Below are positions 11,018 to 24,146 of a stretch of 64,000 nt of DNA, piece by piece. The notes under the pieces are model-generated. The model made no database searches and had not been told where the DNA came from. It worked only from the letters and a program-made list of their open reading frames with translations. Position 1 is the stretch's first letter, and each line of letters begins with the position of its first letter. Both the position numbers and the translations under genes were made by a program. The DNA is from Rhizophagus irregularis (lineage: Eukaryota > Glomeromycota > Glomeromycetes > Glomerales > Glomeraceae), in contig NC_089439.1 of the NCBI RefSeq assembly GCF_026210795.1, positions 4,340,001 through 4,404,000 of the forward strand, read 5' to 3'.

Positions 11018-11134
11018 ATGGGCAATATTAATAAAAATGATAAAATAGTTAATAATGCTTGGAGGAATAATGTAGATCAGTTTATTGAGAAGGCTTTTAA
11101 ATCATTTAGATTGAGAGACTTCAGACGGCCATTG
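11018..11134 (+). CDS. Possible single exon, unknown protein
   Basis: ATG at 11018 opens 39 codons (MGNINKNDKIVNNAW then RNNVDQFIEKAFKSF) ending at a GTAATA donor. Composition is protein-like, but I find no following exon and do not recognise it. It may be a gene fragment. Confidence 0.25.
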
Positions 11135-12902
11135 GTAATATATTTGATTTTTATATTTATATACTGTACCTAATAAAGATTAAATACTTAATCTATAATA
11201 GTGAATCATTTTATGTGAAAAGCCAATCCTAAAATTTGTTTGATCATTAAATAAAAGTTTATAAATAGTTAGTATAATCAAAGAATCAAGTTTATGTATA
11301 GTAATTCGTGGTGCATGACAAATTTTCTTAGGCTATAATTATACATGATTACACTATTATAACTAAAAATCTATACATCCAAATATTACTAATTAAAGAC
11401 TTATTCATTCTTCACTTTTGGCCTCTAAAAATATGTGAGGTAAAGGTTAAAATATGTTAAATACTGGAATATAATAACAATTAAGGATAGGGAAGTAGGC
11501 AACAGTTAGCTCATCGAGATTTAGTGATCGTCAATTCAATTTACTTTTTGAAAATTTGTGTAACTTCATGTGACATAACAGAATTAACGAACCCTCTCAA
11601 ATGTCGCTTGAATGTCTGCTTCAAATTGGAGTTTGGAACCGGTCCTATCGGTTAGGCTCACTTAGACTTGGTTTGCATCGCAGAACTAAAACAGGAACAA
11701 CAGAGTCATTTCCATCCCTATAGGGAAGATAAAGAAGTGGAAAGTTTCGCTTTTGTATTAGATGTTTTACCTTATATTTCTACCAAAATTTTAAAAGAGC
11801 AAAATTATACTAAAATTATAGTTTTGGTATAATTACTGTATAAGTAAAGTAATAACTGGATTACCTCCATATCATTATGATTTAAACCATGATAAAAGAA
11901 CTTAGCCTTAAACTAAAATTTGAATACAAATAACAACAATACATATGCGCGGATATTTATTTTGGGCCTTTTTTATGGTCATTAATTGTTAATTTCTGCA
12001 ACTGTGATTTGCTATCAACCTATCAGCTGATGCAAGGCCAACAAACTTAATATAGTCTTAATACACGCGAAGAAAAAAAAAGTAGTTTTTTTATCAATAG
12101 TTCTAACGCCTCAACAATCGTTTCAACGTCAAACCAATCGTTCCAGCACCTAACCAATCGTTCTAACCTTTGGCCAAGTCTATTTGACAAGTAAGAACTT
12201 TGAAATTGCTAAAAGTTTACGCTACTTTCCGATATAATTTCTTAAATATATTTTGCCTTTATTAATGTCTTTAAGACTTCTATTAAACAAATTTTACATT
12301 CACCTTTCCTCTTTCATTTTACAATACCATGTTAACCTTAGTTTTCTTTATTTTTGTGGGTTCTTAAATTATGAAATTTAAAACTGGTACTTTCATTCAT
12401 CTAATTATATCTGAAAAAAAGAAAAAGGAACATTAGTTATATTACAAATTTAAAGAAAACATGTTAGTTTCGTTCCTAAAACTGATAAACACATAACACC
12501 CTCTTTTTACTTATCACTTCAGGAACCCAAAAATCCGGAAGAAGCTGTCGTTAGAGAGAAAGCGAGAAAGGGATGTCAGTTATATCCTATAATCAAAAAA
12601 AAAATACGCGATATCACTTTTACTTACTACACGAAGATCATGACAAGATCTAAAATTTGTTCTTAGCCTGAAGACAATATTTTCTATATTTGTTTATTAG
12701 TTTTGGACTGAAATTTTCAGTATTTAGTACAAAAAATTTTTATTTTCATACAATAATAAAAATAACTGTTTAGCAAAAAATTTTATTAAATATACGTCAA
12801 TTAAAACGACCGTGACACTACAAAAATTTGTGGTAAGCCCTAAAAAAATTGAGTATGTTATATTAACATAATCAGAAATATATATAGATACCGATGAAAC
12901 CA
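11135..12902. other. AT-rich intergenic region
   Basis: No protein-like frame. The only structure noted is a three-copy 20-bp repeat at 12105-12170, listed separately. Confidence 0.45.
12105..12170. repeat. Three imperfect 20-bp tandem repeats (core CCAATCGTTC)
   Basis: Units ACGCCTCAACAATCGTTTCA, ACGTCAAACCAATCGTTCCA and GCACCTAACCAATCGTTCTA follow each other without gaps. They are short and degenerate, with no known role. Confidence 0.7.
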
Positions 12903-13335
12903 ATGAAAATAATGAAAATTTCCCATCGGTTACGATTACGTGAAGTAACTAGAGGTTTATTTAATAATGAGCTTTATAAAATATGTACTGTATGTCCAAA
13001 GTAGAACGTCAAATATTAGAAAAAATTTGGGAACAGTGTTATTTAAATATGAGGACGGGGATTTGGTTAGAACGATGCAGTAAAATTAATGAATTAGAGA
13101 AAAGATCAGGTAACAAAGGCTGATAAAAAACGTAAACGTACAATTAATACAACTGATTTAGAAGCGGAGGTAGCTGAAAACAATGAAGAAAAATTAAAAA
13201 AAAATATAAAAACAGTACAAAAAGAATAAAAAAAGAAATTAAAACGGATAATATAGTTAGTAATAGTTTATTAGTTAATCGCCCTTATCAAAGTATATGG
13301 GGTTTTACACATAGACCAGATTTATATAGTTTATA
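12903..13335 (+). pseudogene. Decayed gene remnant, unknown family
   Basis: Broken frames give protein-like fragments: HRLRLREVTRGLFNNELY, then a lysine-rich stretch with NTTDLEAEVAENNEEKLKK, and a terminal YQSIWGFTHRPDLYSL before TAA. Frameshifts and stops separate them. It lies just outside the left end of the Mutator-like element. I do not recognise the family. Confidence 0.35.
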
Positions 13336-13449
13336 ATTAATTTACATAGTATATAGTTTATAGATAGTATAGTTTTATTTAGTATTAATTTTATTAATAC
13401 ATCCATAATTGATATGGAGTTAGTAATACTATGTATTTTTTTTTTATAT

Positions 13450-16400
13450 ATTATAAATTGTAGGGTGTTACGATAACATGGATACCTATGTATGGGGTAT
13501 ATAGCAAACATGTATTGTATGGTTAGCTTTGTATGTATTGTATTATTAAAACTTTTTAATGTATGTAATGTATGGTTTTTTCTAATTATGTATGTATTGT
13601 ATGATAAATATGGTAATTTTGATTTAATGCCACACATTTTATTTCCAAATTTAACTATTTACACATTTTTCATAATGATTGTGTACTGGCTAATACAATT
13701 CAACGCGTATTACTATAATCTTTCTTTTCTTTTTATTAAAAAATAAATATTTTTACGTCTATTACTACTTTTTCATTTAAAAATAAATATTGCTATCGCG
13801 TTTTTATTACCTTTACTTTCATTTAAAAATATTTCTATTACATTTATAACTATGTCTAAAGTAAATCCTGTTATTCTTTCAGATATTGAGACTATATCTG
13901 ATGACGAAACTATATCTGAAAATGAATATTCTGAATTAATGGATGAACAGGTTTGCTCTTTTATTATGTTTTTATTTTATATTAAATAAAGTCAAGTTTA
14001 GTATGACTATTTGAATATGATTTCTGGTTTCTGAAATTTTAATATCTGTTTAGGATGCTAATGAAGATGCAGAACAGATAGCATTCTTCACAAAATACCT
14101 TTCAGTTTCAGAGGTTATACATTCAGCCTTTCCTATTGAATATCCTAAAACTTCACCACAAGGAATAGCCACAGTATTTAATGTTACTGGCTGGGCAAAC
14201 CCAATGGCTTGTTTCAATGATGTAAGTATTTTTCACTATTAAAAATTTTCGCCATTAATTAATAACTTTGCTGCTTGTATTTTTGTTATTTATTAGATCC
14301 AATATTCTAATAATGGAGCGGGAGGATCAATTTCAATCCAAAATTGTCCTTATTTTGGAGTACCAGTAAAGAAAGATGTGCGAAAATGTCAAGGTATCAA
14401 ACATTGTTCCTTTGCAGATCCAGATTTTATTAATGAGCAGCATAACGAAGTTGATATGGAATCAGAAATGTTTATCAAATTAAACCAACATCAGCACAAT
14501 AAAAAGACTAAAACCTACACGTAAGTTTATATAATTATTTGTTTTTTAAAAAAAATTTAACATTTTTATTGCATATTATTAGATTTTTTCTTGCTGCAAA
14601 ATCAACAGCTTGTAAATATAAATCTAACAATCAACTTTGCGATGGCCAAGCAAAATTAAGAAGAATTATTAAAAATGGAGGTGAAGAGTATATTATTGGA
14701 TGTGACAAATGGGTTAGAGGGGAAAAATGGCATCGCTATATTAAAGTTCCAGGGGAGATTGACTTGGAATTATTACGAGATATTTTTCAAGGACGAGTTG
14801 TAAGTATTTTATATGTTTTATTATTAATTTATGTGATACTATTAATTGTAATAATAAATTTAGATTGACGAGAATAATAATGAAAATCAATGCTGCACCA
14901 TAGTTTCACGTGCTTCAAGCATAAGTTTATGTGGTAAAATTAATTTTAATTAATTAATATATAAAAAAATATATATAATTATATAATGAATTTAACTAAT
15001 TTATTTTATCAAGAATTTCCACATATTCAAGATGGTCAAGTTATGCGAGGAACTATAATTGAGCGAAAATGCAATGTGCAGTTCATTAAATTTATTCCAT
15101 ATGATTTGGCTGCATGTCCCTATATTGCATTAGTATGTATAGGTACGCACAATCATCCACCACCACCACCAGAACGCACACCAGTGGGTATTAAGGATGA
15201 GCTGCAAGCAATGATCCAAAACATTATTGCTTCGGATGATAGTGTAACTTCACGCTCAATAATAGCAGGTGATTTTCTTTAATATTTTTTATTTATATTA
15301 ATAATAATTTATAACATATATTTCATTTCATTTTAAATAGGAAATAGTAGCATTAAAGCAACTTTTGATAAAGATACTTTATCAGAAGTACTGTACATGC
15401 ATCACTAAACAATGTGGATAAACTTAGATCTCTTGTTGCTAAATGCTATAAAAATATGCATCCCTATGGGCAGGGAAACTTAGGAGTTATGTATAGTGTT
15501 CAGTGTAAAAAATTTGATATGCATAACTATGTGCGTCGTATAGGTAAGTATTAGTATATGTTGTACTTTACTGGAATTTTTTACATACTGTATAATTATA
15601 ATTTATTATTAATTATTTTTTATAGAGCAATTTGAAGATGGCCAAACTTTAATTTTATGCATGCTTGATTTCCAAGCAAAAGCATTGCAAAATTTAAAGT
15701 GTTTTCAAATTGATTTAACATTCAAGAGAGTGCATGGGGATATTAACGAATTTGAAATCAATTCATATGATGAAACTCATAAATTAAGTAAATATTTTAA
15801 TTATAAATTCGTTACTTATCTTTCTATTACAAAAAATTAACTTTATACTTTTTTAGTTTTATCCTATTGTCGTATTTATACCAATATATTTACAGCTGAT
15901 GCATACCAACGCCTATTCACTCAACTTTTTGAGGTGGTTGAAAATTTAAGTGAAATACCAGTAAAATTTTATCACATTGATGGTACAGGTTGGGAATGCA
16001 TTCTTAGAGACCTTGACGCAGGTCAAGCAAAAGGATTAGGATTGGCTTTAGCAAAAAGAGATCCTAGCAAAAACTGGGAAGAACATCTAACATACATTTT
16101 TAAATCATGCTTGGTCCATTTTAATCGGTAAAAAATTTTTAAATTATAAACTTTGATATATAAAAATTTAACATATTAATACATTTTATTTTTAGTAATT
16201 TGATAGCTAAAAAATTTGATAATGAAGTATATCTATTAGCAAAATCCATTTCAACTAAATCTAGTGCTGAAGAAGTTTATGGATGTTTTGAAAAATTAGA
16301 ATCATATAATAATCAACGTATAATGGGTAAATAATATTAATATAATTCATAAAAATTTAATTTTTTTAGTTTCATAATTTAATAATATTAAATACTCATA

Positions 16401-17600
16401 TAATAGATTGGACTCAATATTATCGTCAACCCTATGTTTTGGCATCTTTAAATAAGCACATCTCAAATATGGAAAATGAAATTTGGGATCACCATGGAAA
16501 TAATACTAATGTAGCTGAAGCAGCGCATGCTCAAGCCAACCGTGAGGGAAAGCAATTGAAACTTATTACAGCAATTATGAGGTTAGTGTTAATTATTATT
16601 ATATATTTCAACTAGCATATTTTTTTAATTTTTAAATTCTTTTTAGAGGCAGACGGCTTGATGAAAGAGTCTTTAAGACAGCTGAAATTAATGACAAATT
16701 TGGGATTCCATATACTAGAAGGGATAAAAGTGAGATTAAACGGAAGGCAAAAGCTATGACACGAAAAGGTAAATAATAATAATAAATATAATTTAACCAT
16801 TTATTCTAAAAATTAATATTAATTCAATAGATACTAATAAAAGAAGTCAAAAGGAGACTTCTAATAAGGAATTAAAAAGTAAGCTTATCAATATAATATT
16901 CTTGTTTATTTATTAATTAATCATTTAATTTCTTTTAATTATATTAGAAAAAGTACCATTACAGGATGTAACTAATAGAGAGAAGCTGGAAAAAAACGGA
17001 AAAAGAAAGGCGTCCACAAGTGAAAACACCTCAAAAGCCAAAAGAAGTAGAATTGATATTAATGAAAGTGATAGTGAACGAGAAATTTCAAAATTAGAAA
17101 TAGAAGAACGTAAGATGAAATTGGCAGAAAGACGTACAGCAGATCGTAAAGCCCAAGCAGAGATCGAAAAACTAGAATTGGAAAATCTTAAATTGCGCAA
17201 AGAACTTAATCTTGACTAATCTAATATTGAATATTACTAGGCTTTTTTATCATATCTATATAATCTATATAAATAAATTTAATTCCTTATGAGTGAATAT
17301 TGTCATATCTTTTTAAATGTTTGTGTTATCACTAGAATTACATTAAAAAATATTAATTTTATTTATAATACTTCAAAATTTTTTTTTTTGCAAATCCTAA
17401 TCTTATGTATGGCGAAAATAAGTATGCCATACATAGCATACGTTCATTTTTAATATCCATACATGTATGGATACAATAAAAGCATACATAAGCATACAAT
17501 ACATACAACGTCAAGCATACACTACATGTTTTATAATCACCTCTATGTATGCTACATACATAGCCAACCATGAACCATACACTACATATTTACTATGCTA
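13450..17600 (+). mobile_element. Mutator-like DNA transposon with TATGTATNG-rich terminal regions
   Basis: A transposase gene is flanked by inverted terminal regions. 13506-13543 (AAACATGTATTGTATGG...) pairs with the reverse complement of 17494-17531 over 38 bp with few mismatches. Multiple TATGTATNG words occur on the left and CATACATA words on the right. Outer borders and target duplication are not resolved, so limits are approximate. Confidence 0.7.
13852..17219 (+). CDS. Mutator-like (MULE) transposase, 14 exons, one frameshift
   Basis: Exons follow GT-AG introns at 13852-13950, 14054-14221, 14297-14520, 14583-14799, 14864-14933, 15014-15268, 15341-15543, 15626-15787, 15857-16127, 16196-16326, 16407-16581, 16647-16768, 16831-16878 and 16948-17219. 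The N-terminal half has paired cysteines and an HNHPPPPPE segment like WRKY/FLYWCH DNA-binding fingers of MULEs. FQIDLTFKRV and FYHIDGTGW give the first two candidate acidic residues of a DDE catalytic site, followed by CLVHFNR. The C-terminus is a charged coiled coil ending LRKELNLD. A reading-frame break lies near 15380-15400 (after DTLSEV), so this copy may be inactive unless the base count is wrong. The dense short introns are typical of host genes here. Confidence 0.75.
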
Positions 17601-17980
17601 TCTTCTTATTATCTTTTAAAAGCTAAATGTGTAACAAAACCAGGCTAAATAATTCTCCATTTAATTAGGAAACATATAAGGTTTTTATTTACATTCAGTT
17701 TCGCCATTTTGTCCATTTCACATCTCACCTATTTCCCTATTTTCGTCATATCGTATATTGTATTTTGATTTTTCCTTTATATCTAGTAGTGCGGTGACTT
17801 ATTTTAAGGTTTCGCGAAACCTTTTAGTATTGTTTGCGTCATTAATCTATACTCTTTGTCGCTCATAATAAATAAAAATTTTTTTTCACTGTTGTGGACT
17901 TGTGGCATATTACTAAATGAATGCGTTTGATTTGTTATTTTAAACATATTAAATGTCAGTATTTGTGACATTTTAATCAA
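17601..17980. other. Region between transposon and kelch gene
   Basis: No gene. Contains the presumed kelch promoter. There is a small inverted pair, AAGGTTTCGCGAAACCTT, at about 17806-17823, an 18-bp perfect palindrome. Nothing else is recognised. Confidence 0.5.
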
Positions 17981-19600
17981 ATGTCTCGATATTCTATATT
18001 CTTTTTTGTTTTTTTTTTACAATTAATTATTACTAGTCCTTATACACTTGTTGGACGTAGTGGTCATACCGCAAGTTATATGGACAATAAAATTTATTTT
18101 CTTGGCGGAAGAACAAAAATTTATCGTGATGGTACCAATGATTTTTTTTGTTTAGACGTTTCAAAACCTTTTAATTTGGATTCTACTTTACCAATAGTAG
18201 TTGATTTAAGTAACGATGCTCGTCAAATTTATCCTCATAAAAATGGGGCGTCAGCTATTTGTGGTCCTAACAAAGATACGATCTATCTAATTTGTAGAGC
18301 TTCTATGAGTTATTCTTATAGATTTATTAATAATAAAGAGTGGGTTCCGGGTACAATATTCATTCCTGAATGGTCATCAACCGTCTGTAATAAAAATGGA
18401 TCATATATATATACATATGGTAGTTATCATTATGATGTTAAAAAACATGCGATGTATACGATGTCTATTACAGATACTACCAGCTGGAATTCAGGATTGT
18501 CTGATTTGGATATAACGAATAATCTTGGTCTGTCGATCTTATTACCAGATGAAAGAATTGCTTATATCGGTTATAGCGGCGAAAGAATAGATGATTTTGT
18601 GGATTTTAATGTACGATTATTTGATTTATTTTTATCATTATTATATACGTAATGATTTTAATTGACTGCATGTTTATTATATTAACACAGTTTCGGAATA
18701 CTTATATATATGATACCAATTATGGAACATGGGAAAATATGGTAAATAATTTTGTAAAGGAGAAGGGTATTTATGCAAATTCTTTATTCTCTGCTACTTA
18801 ATGCACAAAATTTATTACAACACAATTATTCATAGAGTACAAGTGGAATTGAACCATCACCTAGAATATCATACACAGCGGTCTTAAGTGTGTATCAATT
18901 TTAAAAAATACATATATTAGATTAAATAAAATATTTTTAATAAAATGGGTTAAATAATTTTCTAGCACAGGATGGTCTTATTATTATTTATGGAGGAGCA
19001 AACTTTATGACTCCTGTTCCTGATCAAATCTTAGTTTTAGATACCAAAGTAGACCATTTTAATTGGTCCACTCCTAATATCAATCCTGCACCTAGCTCTG
19101 CACCATTCCGTGGACATACGGCTACTCTTGTTGAAAATTATATGATTATTGCATTTGGTATGAAAGGTTATATTGATGAAATCTTGCTTTTACTTGAATT
19201 AAGTTTATTTAATTTTTCTTCAAATTATTATATTATTTAGGATCATATTACAGTAGTACTACTCATGATGATGTTTTTAGTGATCAAATTCATAATGATT
19301 GATGTGAACGAAAAAAATAATTACAAGTGGGTTAAAAGTTTTACTCCAACACTTGCAACTACTCCAAATATTACAAAAACAGCTTATCCAACTAAATCAG
19401 CAATAATAGGTGGAACAACTGGTGGTATTGCAACTATAATAATTATTATGTCTGTTAGTTACTTATTATATCGTAGAAAGAGAGAACTGTTATATATGCT
19501 CCCCAAGCTAAACATGCAATTAACTGTTAAGTTTTATAGAATGTTAGATAGGCGACAAAAATTATATTATGTTGCCAAATGGCTTATCCCAACCATATAA
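17981..19600 (+). CDS. Secreted/membrane kelch-repeat protein, one frameshift, fused tail
   Basis: Five exons: 17981-18610, 18691-18741, 18836-18887, 18966-19157 and 19241-19600. A hydrophobic signal peptide (residues 1-19) precedes kelch blades with RSGHTASYMDNKIYFLGG, DGLIIIYGG and RGHTATLVENYMIIAFG. A single transmembrane helix follows a GGTTGG stretch, then basic YRRKRE. This order is the usual architecture of the large fungal family of membrane kelch proteins. A one-base shift at about 19282-19300 separates the last kelch strand (FSDQI) from IMIDVNEKNNYKW. From about 19496 the tail appears to be LINE-derived sequence, so the native C-terminus is lost. Ligand and role unknown. It could be a recent pseudogene. 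Confidence 0.75.
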
Positions 19601-19682
19601 GATTCTCCAGGGAATTGACCAAGGAGAAGTGGTCTCCCCTCTTCTATGGAATATCTATTATGACCCGATGTTCCGATGTTAA
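19496..19682 (+). pseudogene. LINE reverse transcriptase fragment fused to the kelch 3' end
   Basis: One frame gives NYIMLPNGLSQPYKILQ and then GIDQGEVVSPLLWNIYYDPM. The G-x-DQG-x-x-SP-LW core is a conserved reverse transcriptase block of non-LTR retrotransposons. It is in a different frame from the kelch tail and ends at TAA 19680-19682. Only about 60 residues remain. The shared segment 19496-19547 is also present at 4315-4366, implying that fusion preceded duplication of the kelch 3' end. Confidence 0.75.
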
Positions 19683-19718
19683 ATCTAGATATTTATATTA
19701 ATGATTTGACGTTTGAAT

Positions 19719-19942
19719 TAGTGCTTCGATCCGTAGCGGTTTTATCCGGATTTTCATCCGGATTGAATTTCATTAAATTTCGCTAGCACTATGAGTTTGG
19801 CCAGAATTAGTATAAATTTTTGGGATAATAATACTTTAATGTTGGTTTAAATTATAGTCTGTTTAAATCTGAAATTCATAATCTTTCTCAGCCATAATCG
19901 TCACATGAAAATATTCAAGTTTTCATCCGGATCGAAGCACTA
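19719..19942. mobile_element. hAT-type MITE with 8-bp target duplication
   Basis: Perfect 15-bp inverted ends TAGTGCTTCGATCCG (19719-19733) and CGGATCGAAGCACTA (19928-19942). The flanks are identical 8-mers GTTTGAAT at 19711-19718 and 19943-19950. Internal TTCATCCGGAT words repeat near both ends. The 8-bp duplication is characteristic of hAT elements. It is 224 bp with no coding capacity. Confidence 0.9.
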
Positions 19943-20099
19943 GTTTGAATGTAGAATAAAATTCGGATTAATTAAGGAATTGTGAAATAATAATTGTCAA
20001 TAAAAATTGATTATTTTTTAGAAGTATTTTCGAAAAAACTCTGATATTATGAAAATACTACAAATATTTTTATTAATTAATTATATATTTTATATTATT

Positions 20100-21000
20100 T
20101 TATATTACGTCAATCTTAAACTTATAAGAATATGGTAAAAAAGAAAAATATAAACCAAATTCCTCATTCCACAAACACTTGATCTCGACTTCATAAGAAG
20201 TAGCGTTCCTTCCAAGCTGAGACATAAAGACTACGCACTTCTCAATTAATACGCTATCTACCAACTCATACACCTTCCCATCTCCTTTAACTGCAAATAT
20301 ACCAAATAAAAATCCTCGTTGCACACCAAACACCTTTGATCTCAACTTCATAAGAATTTAACGTTCCTTCCAAGCCAAGACACTAATACTAAATTACTAA
20401 TTACAACACTATCCGTCAACTATAACCTTCCCATCTTTTAACCGCAAATACATCAAATAATAAATCTCGTTGCGCATCAAACTCAACTTCATCAATAAGG
20501 AATTTAACGTTCCTTCTACACCACAAGACAAAGAAAATAATAGAACACTTCCAATTATACATTATCCATCATCTCATATTTTTCTTCATCTTCTCTAACT
20601 ATACAAGATAAAAAAGAAAAATACATCGAATAATAATCCATGTTGCACATCAAACACTCCTGATCTCGTTTCTCCCACATCATATAAAGGGATAAATAGA
20701 ACACACTCTATTATATGTTACCCATCAACTCGTACACTCTCCCATCTCTTTAACTACAAATACATCAAAATGGTAATCCTCGTCCTACACTAAACACTTG
20801 ATAACAATTTCATATAAAATTTAACATTCCTCACAAGCTAAGACATAAATACTACACATTCAATTATACGCTACTATCAACTTCCCTAACTACACAATAT
20901 AAGAAAGAAAAAATACATCAAATTATATTTCTCATTACACGCAAAATACTCTTGATCACAACTTCATCAATAAGGTATTAAACCTCCATTACTATAACCA
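20100..21000. repeat. Degenerate ~160-170 bp tandem repeat inside the large duplicated block
   Basis: Successive units share words GATCTCAACTTCATAAG, AATTTAACGTTCCTTC, AAGACATAAATACTACAC, CAATTATACGCTATC, CTCATACACCTTCCCATC and AAATACATCAAATAATAATC. About five units are recognisable, with many indels. The same array is at 36108-36900. No coding potential. Confidence 0.7.
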
Positions 21001-24000
21001 TGCAGGCACGGAAGATATTGCATCAGCAGCTTTTACAAAAGATCCTACAGTTGCAAATTTTCCTAAAATAACTTTTTGGTAACGACTAACGAGTTAAAGA
21101 CAATGGATTTCATAGTTGGCTTCTCCAATGAGTTTGTTAATTGAATTTGTAAATTCTCCCTTCTTGCAATTGTCATAATTCTTGATCTGGCTTGTTCATT
21201 TGAGGTATTCTGAACCGAAAGTTCGTTAGAACTAGTTAGAACCAGTTAGAACTGGTTAAACTCCCAAGACTCAATGATCAAAAGCCTCTAAATCTAAAGC
21301 TTCTATTAAGAAACTTTCTAATGCAATCCCCTGCCTCATCAAGACCGCACAATAATTGACAGAACATATCACAAAGATCTCAGAGATTTCGTGTAATTAA
21401 AATCTCTTGAAAGATTTGAAAAAAATAGACATTATCAAATACGAAAATATGTTGTTCGACATTTTTCGTCAAGTCAAATTTATTAAATCTGAAAGTATTT
21501 CAGTCATAGTACAGTCAGACCTCCATATAATCAAAGACCACACACGAACGTGCATCGTTCAATACAATTTATTGTGTTAGATTTATTAAATCCAAAAGCA
21601 TGAATACAGTCAAACCTCCACATAATCACTCTATATATATAAGAACGCCTCCTTATAAGACAATCGAGTTTCATGATATTCGGACAAAATTTAAAACTTA
21701 ATTTCTTAATTGAAGTATTCGAACACTTGAGCTCGATAAGACTATCGACTTTTAATTCAGTTAATTCTGTTAACTCTGGACAATCACAAACAGATAAACT
21801 CTTAAGTTTAGACATAATTGGGAATAATTGGAATTCTGTTATTAATCGCTTAAGTTTTCACACTGCTGAACAATCAATCTAGTTTGAACAAGAGCGTCAA
21901 CTACGAAATTATAGAAATTTTTTTTGTTCATTAGAAGGTGAAAACAACGTGAAGAAAGTTATCAAATTAGTACGCGACTACGTGAATTTCTATTCATGCA
22001 CGATGCCTAAACTGTATAGATAAATTTCACGTGATCATATAAACCGTGCCTACAATCAGGTGCTAGCCAAATTAACACAAGAACTTACATAATACGATGT
22101 ATGCAAAAATCATAGCTTTCACACTTTTTTAACTGCAACTCTTAAAAAATTCACACAATTAACATGGAGTAAGTTTTTTTTAGGTCTATTTTAAAAGAAA
22201 TTTTTATATGTATTTAGCATTTTCTAACCTTTAGTGATTTTTTTTAGTGAAATTCTTTTAAGCTTTGATTTAGCAAAATAGTTCTCTGATTTCTCTTTGC
22301 TATAATGATACCAGCAATATCTGCATTCACAAGTTCCAATAATATAACTTTTGACCGACTATTTGACATTATCTCTATTCATAATAGAAAAACTATTAGT
22401 CCCTTTTAACAATGACATAATTAATGTAATTAATGTAATCACATATTTTTTATTGATCAAAATTTTTTTCTCAACCATTAATATGTTCGTTCATATCATG
22501 ACAAGAGAAGGAAATAGTCACTTACCGATAGTGTGATTTCAATCCAAAACAATAAAATAATTTTGAGGGAAAGGTATTTGGTATTCGGTAACGAGCTACA
22601 AGGCTGTGAGCGAAAATCTGATGGAACATTCGCAAAGACAGCATGCTATTTTTTATATAGAATTATGTTCTATCCATCTTTAGACCAGGAAATAAAGAAC
22701 ATATCTGCGAGAAAAGTTACTTTTTAGCCTTTTATTGCTATCACGAAAGGATAATGACGTGAAGATACCATTACCTAAACGCCTCTAAGTCGGCCTCCTT
22801 GCTATGAAGATTTTTTTTTTACCTGACTTATTACTAGTTGTATAAAAATAGAGTTTTTCTTTACGTTGTCACATATTCCTTATTAAGCCTTATTATTAAA
22901 TTGGACGAAAATATGATGAAACAAATAATGTTGATGACATAAAGTAGATCAATGATGAATATTTATAATTTGAGGCCTCGTTGGTATTTACAAGTAAGTC
23001 AAATTTTTAATTGATACTTGCTGGATTATTGTACAAAATTCCTCTGCGTTAGTAGTAATTTCTCTCATTGACAAATTACACTTTATTCATTTGGATCGGA
23101 TAGTACTATTGTTGAATATCAATTACAGCAACAAATACGTTTAAGTAGAACAACTTTCAATGACCGGTTACCAATTTGTGGAAACTCAACCGCTACGTGT
23201 CTTACAGCAATTTCAAAATGGAAAGCATGAACTTAGTGAAATCAATAATAAGACGTGATGGCCATATGATTTCATAAGCTCTAAGATATGACGGTCTAAA
23301 ACTCACTTCTATAGATCTTGATCAAGCATTTTACCATGTATCTTCATGAAAATAATTTAAATATTTTATGCTAAACCTTTGAACAATTGGTTTAGTAATA
23401 CGTGTTCAGGATCCTAATCATGCTAGGAAATTTCTGTTAAGACTGATCCTTATTTAGCGCAACATCAGTTCGATATTTAGTTTTCTTTAACTAATTAATC
23501 ACCGCTTAAGAATGATGGATGATATTGCAGCATATAGAACTTTTCTTCAAGAGAGAATCAATAAAGAATTGTAGCAAGTTAATCACCAGCCCCCAAACTA
23601 GAGCACAATAATAAGTGTTATCAAAGATGTCTCACCATCCTTCCCTAGCTCCTCTATTTTAAACTACTAGCTAAAAGATAGAATGTGCCCTCTGTCTGTA
23701 TTCCCATCACACTGAAAACAATGTTTAAATAATAATAAAGAAATTCAATCAGGTATCGAAACGAACTCTTGATTTATCTTTTTAGTGAGCAATTTATTTT
23801 TATTAGAACTAAATATAATTTGATTTATTAATATTATTATATTTATATTATTAGGTAACTACGATTATAGTCAGAAACGAATTGGTGGATCCTCCTTTCT
23901 CATTCCACCTTCTATTAATCCTTAATCTTCTACCTCAATACTAACTTCTTTATCGTCATACCAACTACAACTCATATCACACACATTTCTTGTAATCCTT

Positions 24001-24146
24001 TTATACTTTATTAAATTTTATTACATATATTCTTATATTCCTATAAAACTTTTTCACTCCTTTTTAATATTTGACGCCTCTAAAAATTTTTAAAACAAGT
24101 AGAAATTGAAGAAAATAAAGTAGAAATTTTAAGAAGAGGATCAATA
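20178..24146. repeat. Large duplicated block, copy A (matches 36108-39953)
   Basis: About 3.9 kb aligns collinearly with copy B, with scattered substitutions and small indels and mostly no open frames. Copy A carries ~130 bp (about 21660-21805, an LRR fragment) that copy B lacks. Shared landmarks include the GTTAGAACTAGTTAGAACC run at about 21225 and CAGCATGCTATTTTTTATAT near 22639. It continues directly into the sequence shared with 48552-49200. Old transposon or dispersed genomic repeat; I recognise no reverse transcriptase or transposase in it. Confidence 0.8.
21651..21815 (-). pseudogene. Leucine-rich repeat fragment
   Basis: The minus strand reads KLKSLSVCDCPELTELTELK, then SLIELKCSNTS and FCPNIMKLDC. 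These fit the short LxxLxxxxCPxLxxL repeats of fungal LRR proteins. About 50 residues only. It lies inside duplicated block A and is absent from block B. There is no start, no neighbouring domain, and it is followed by unrelated residues. Confidence 0.5.

Noticed and set aside
13305-13746. Open frames on both strands at the left end of the transposon
   Set aside because: They are made of the TATGTATNG terminal repeats.
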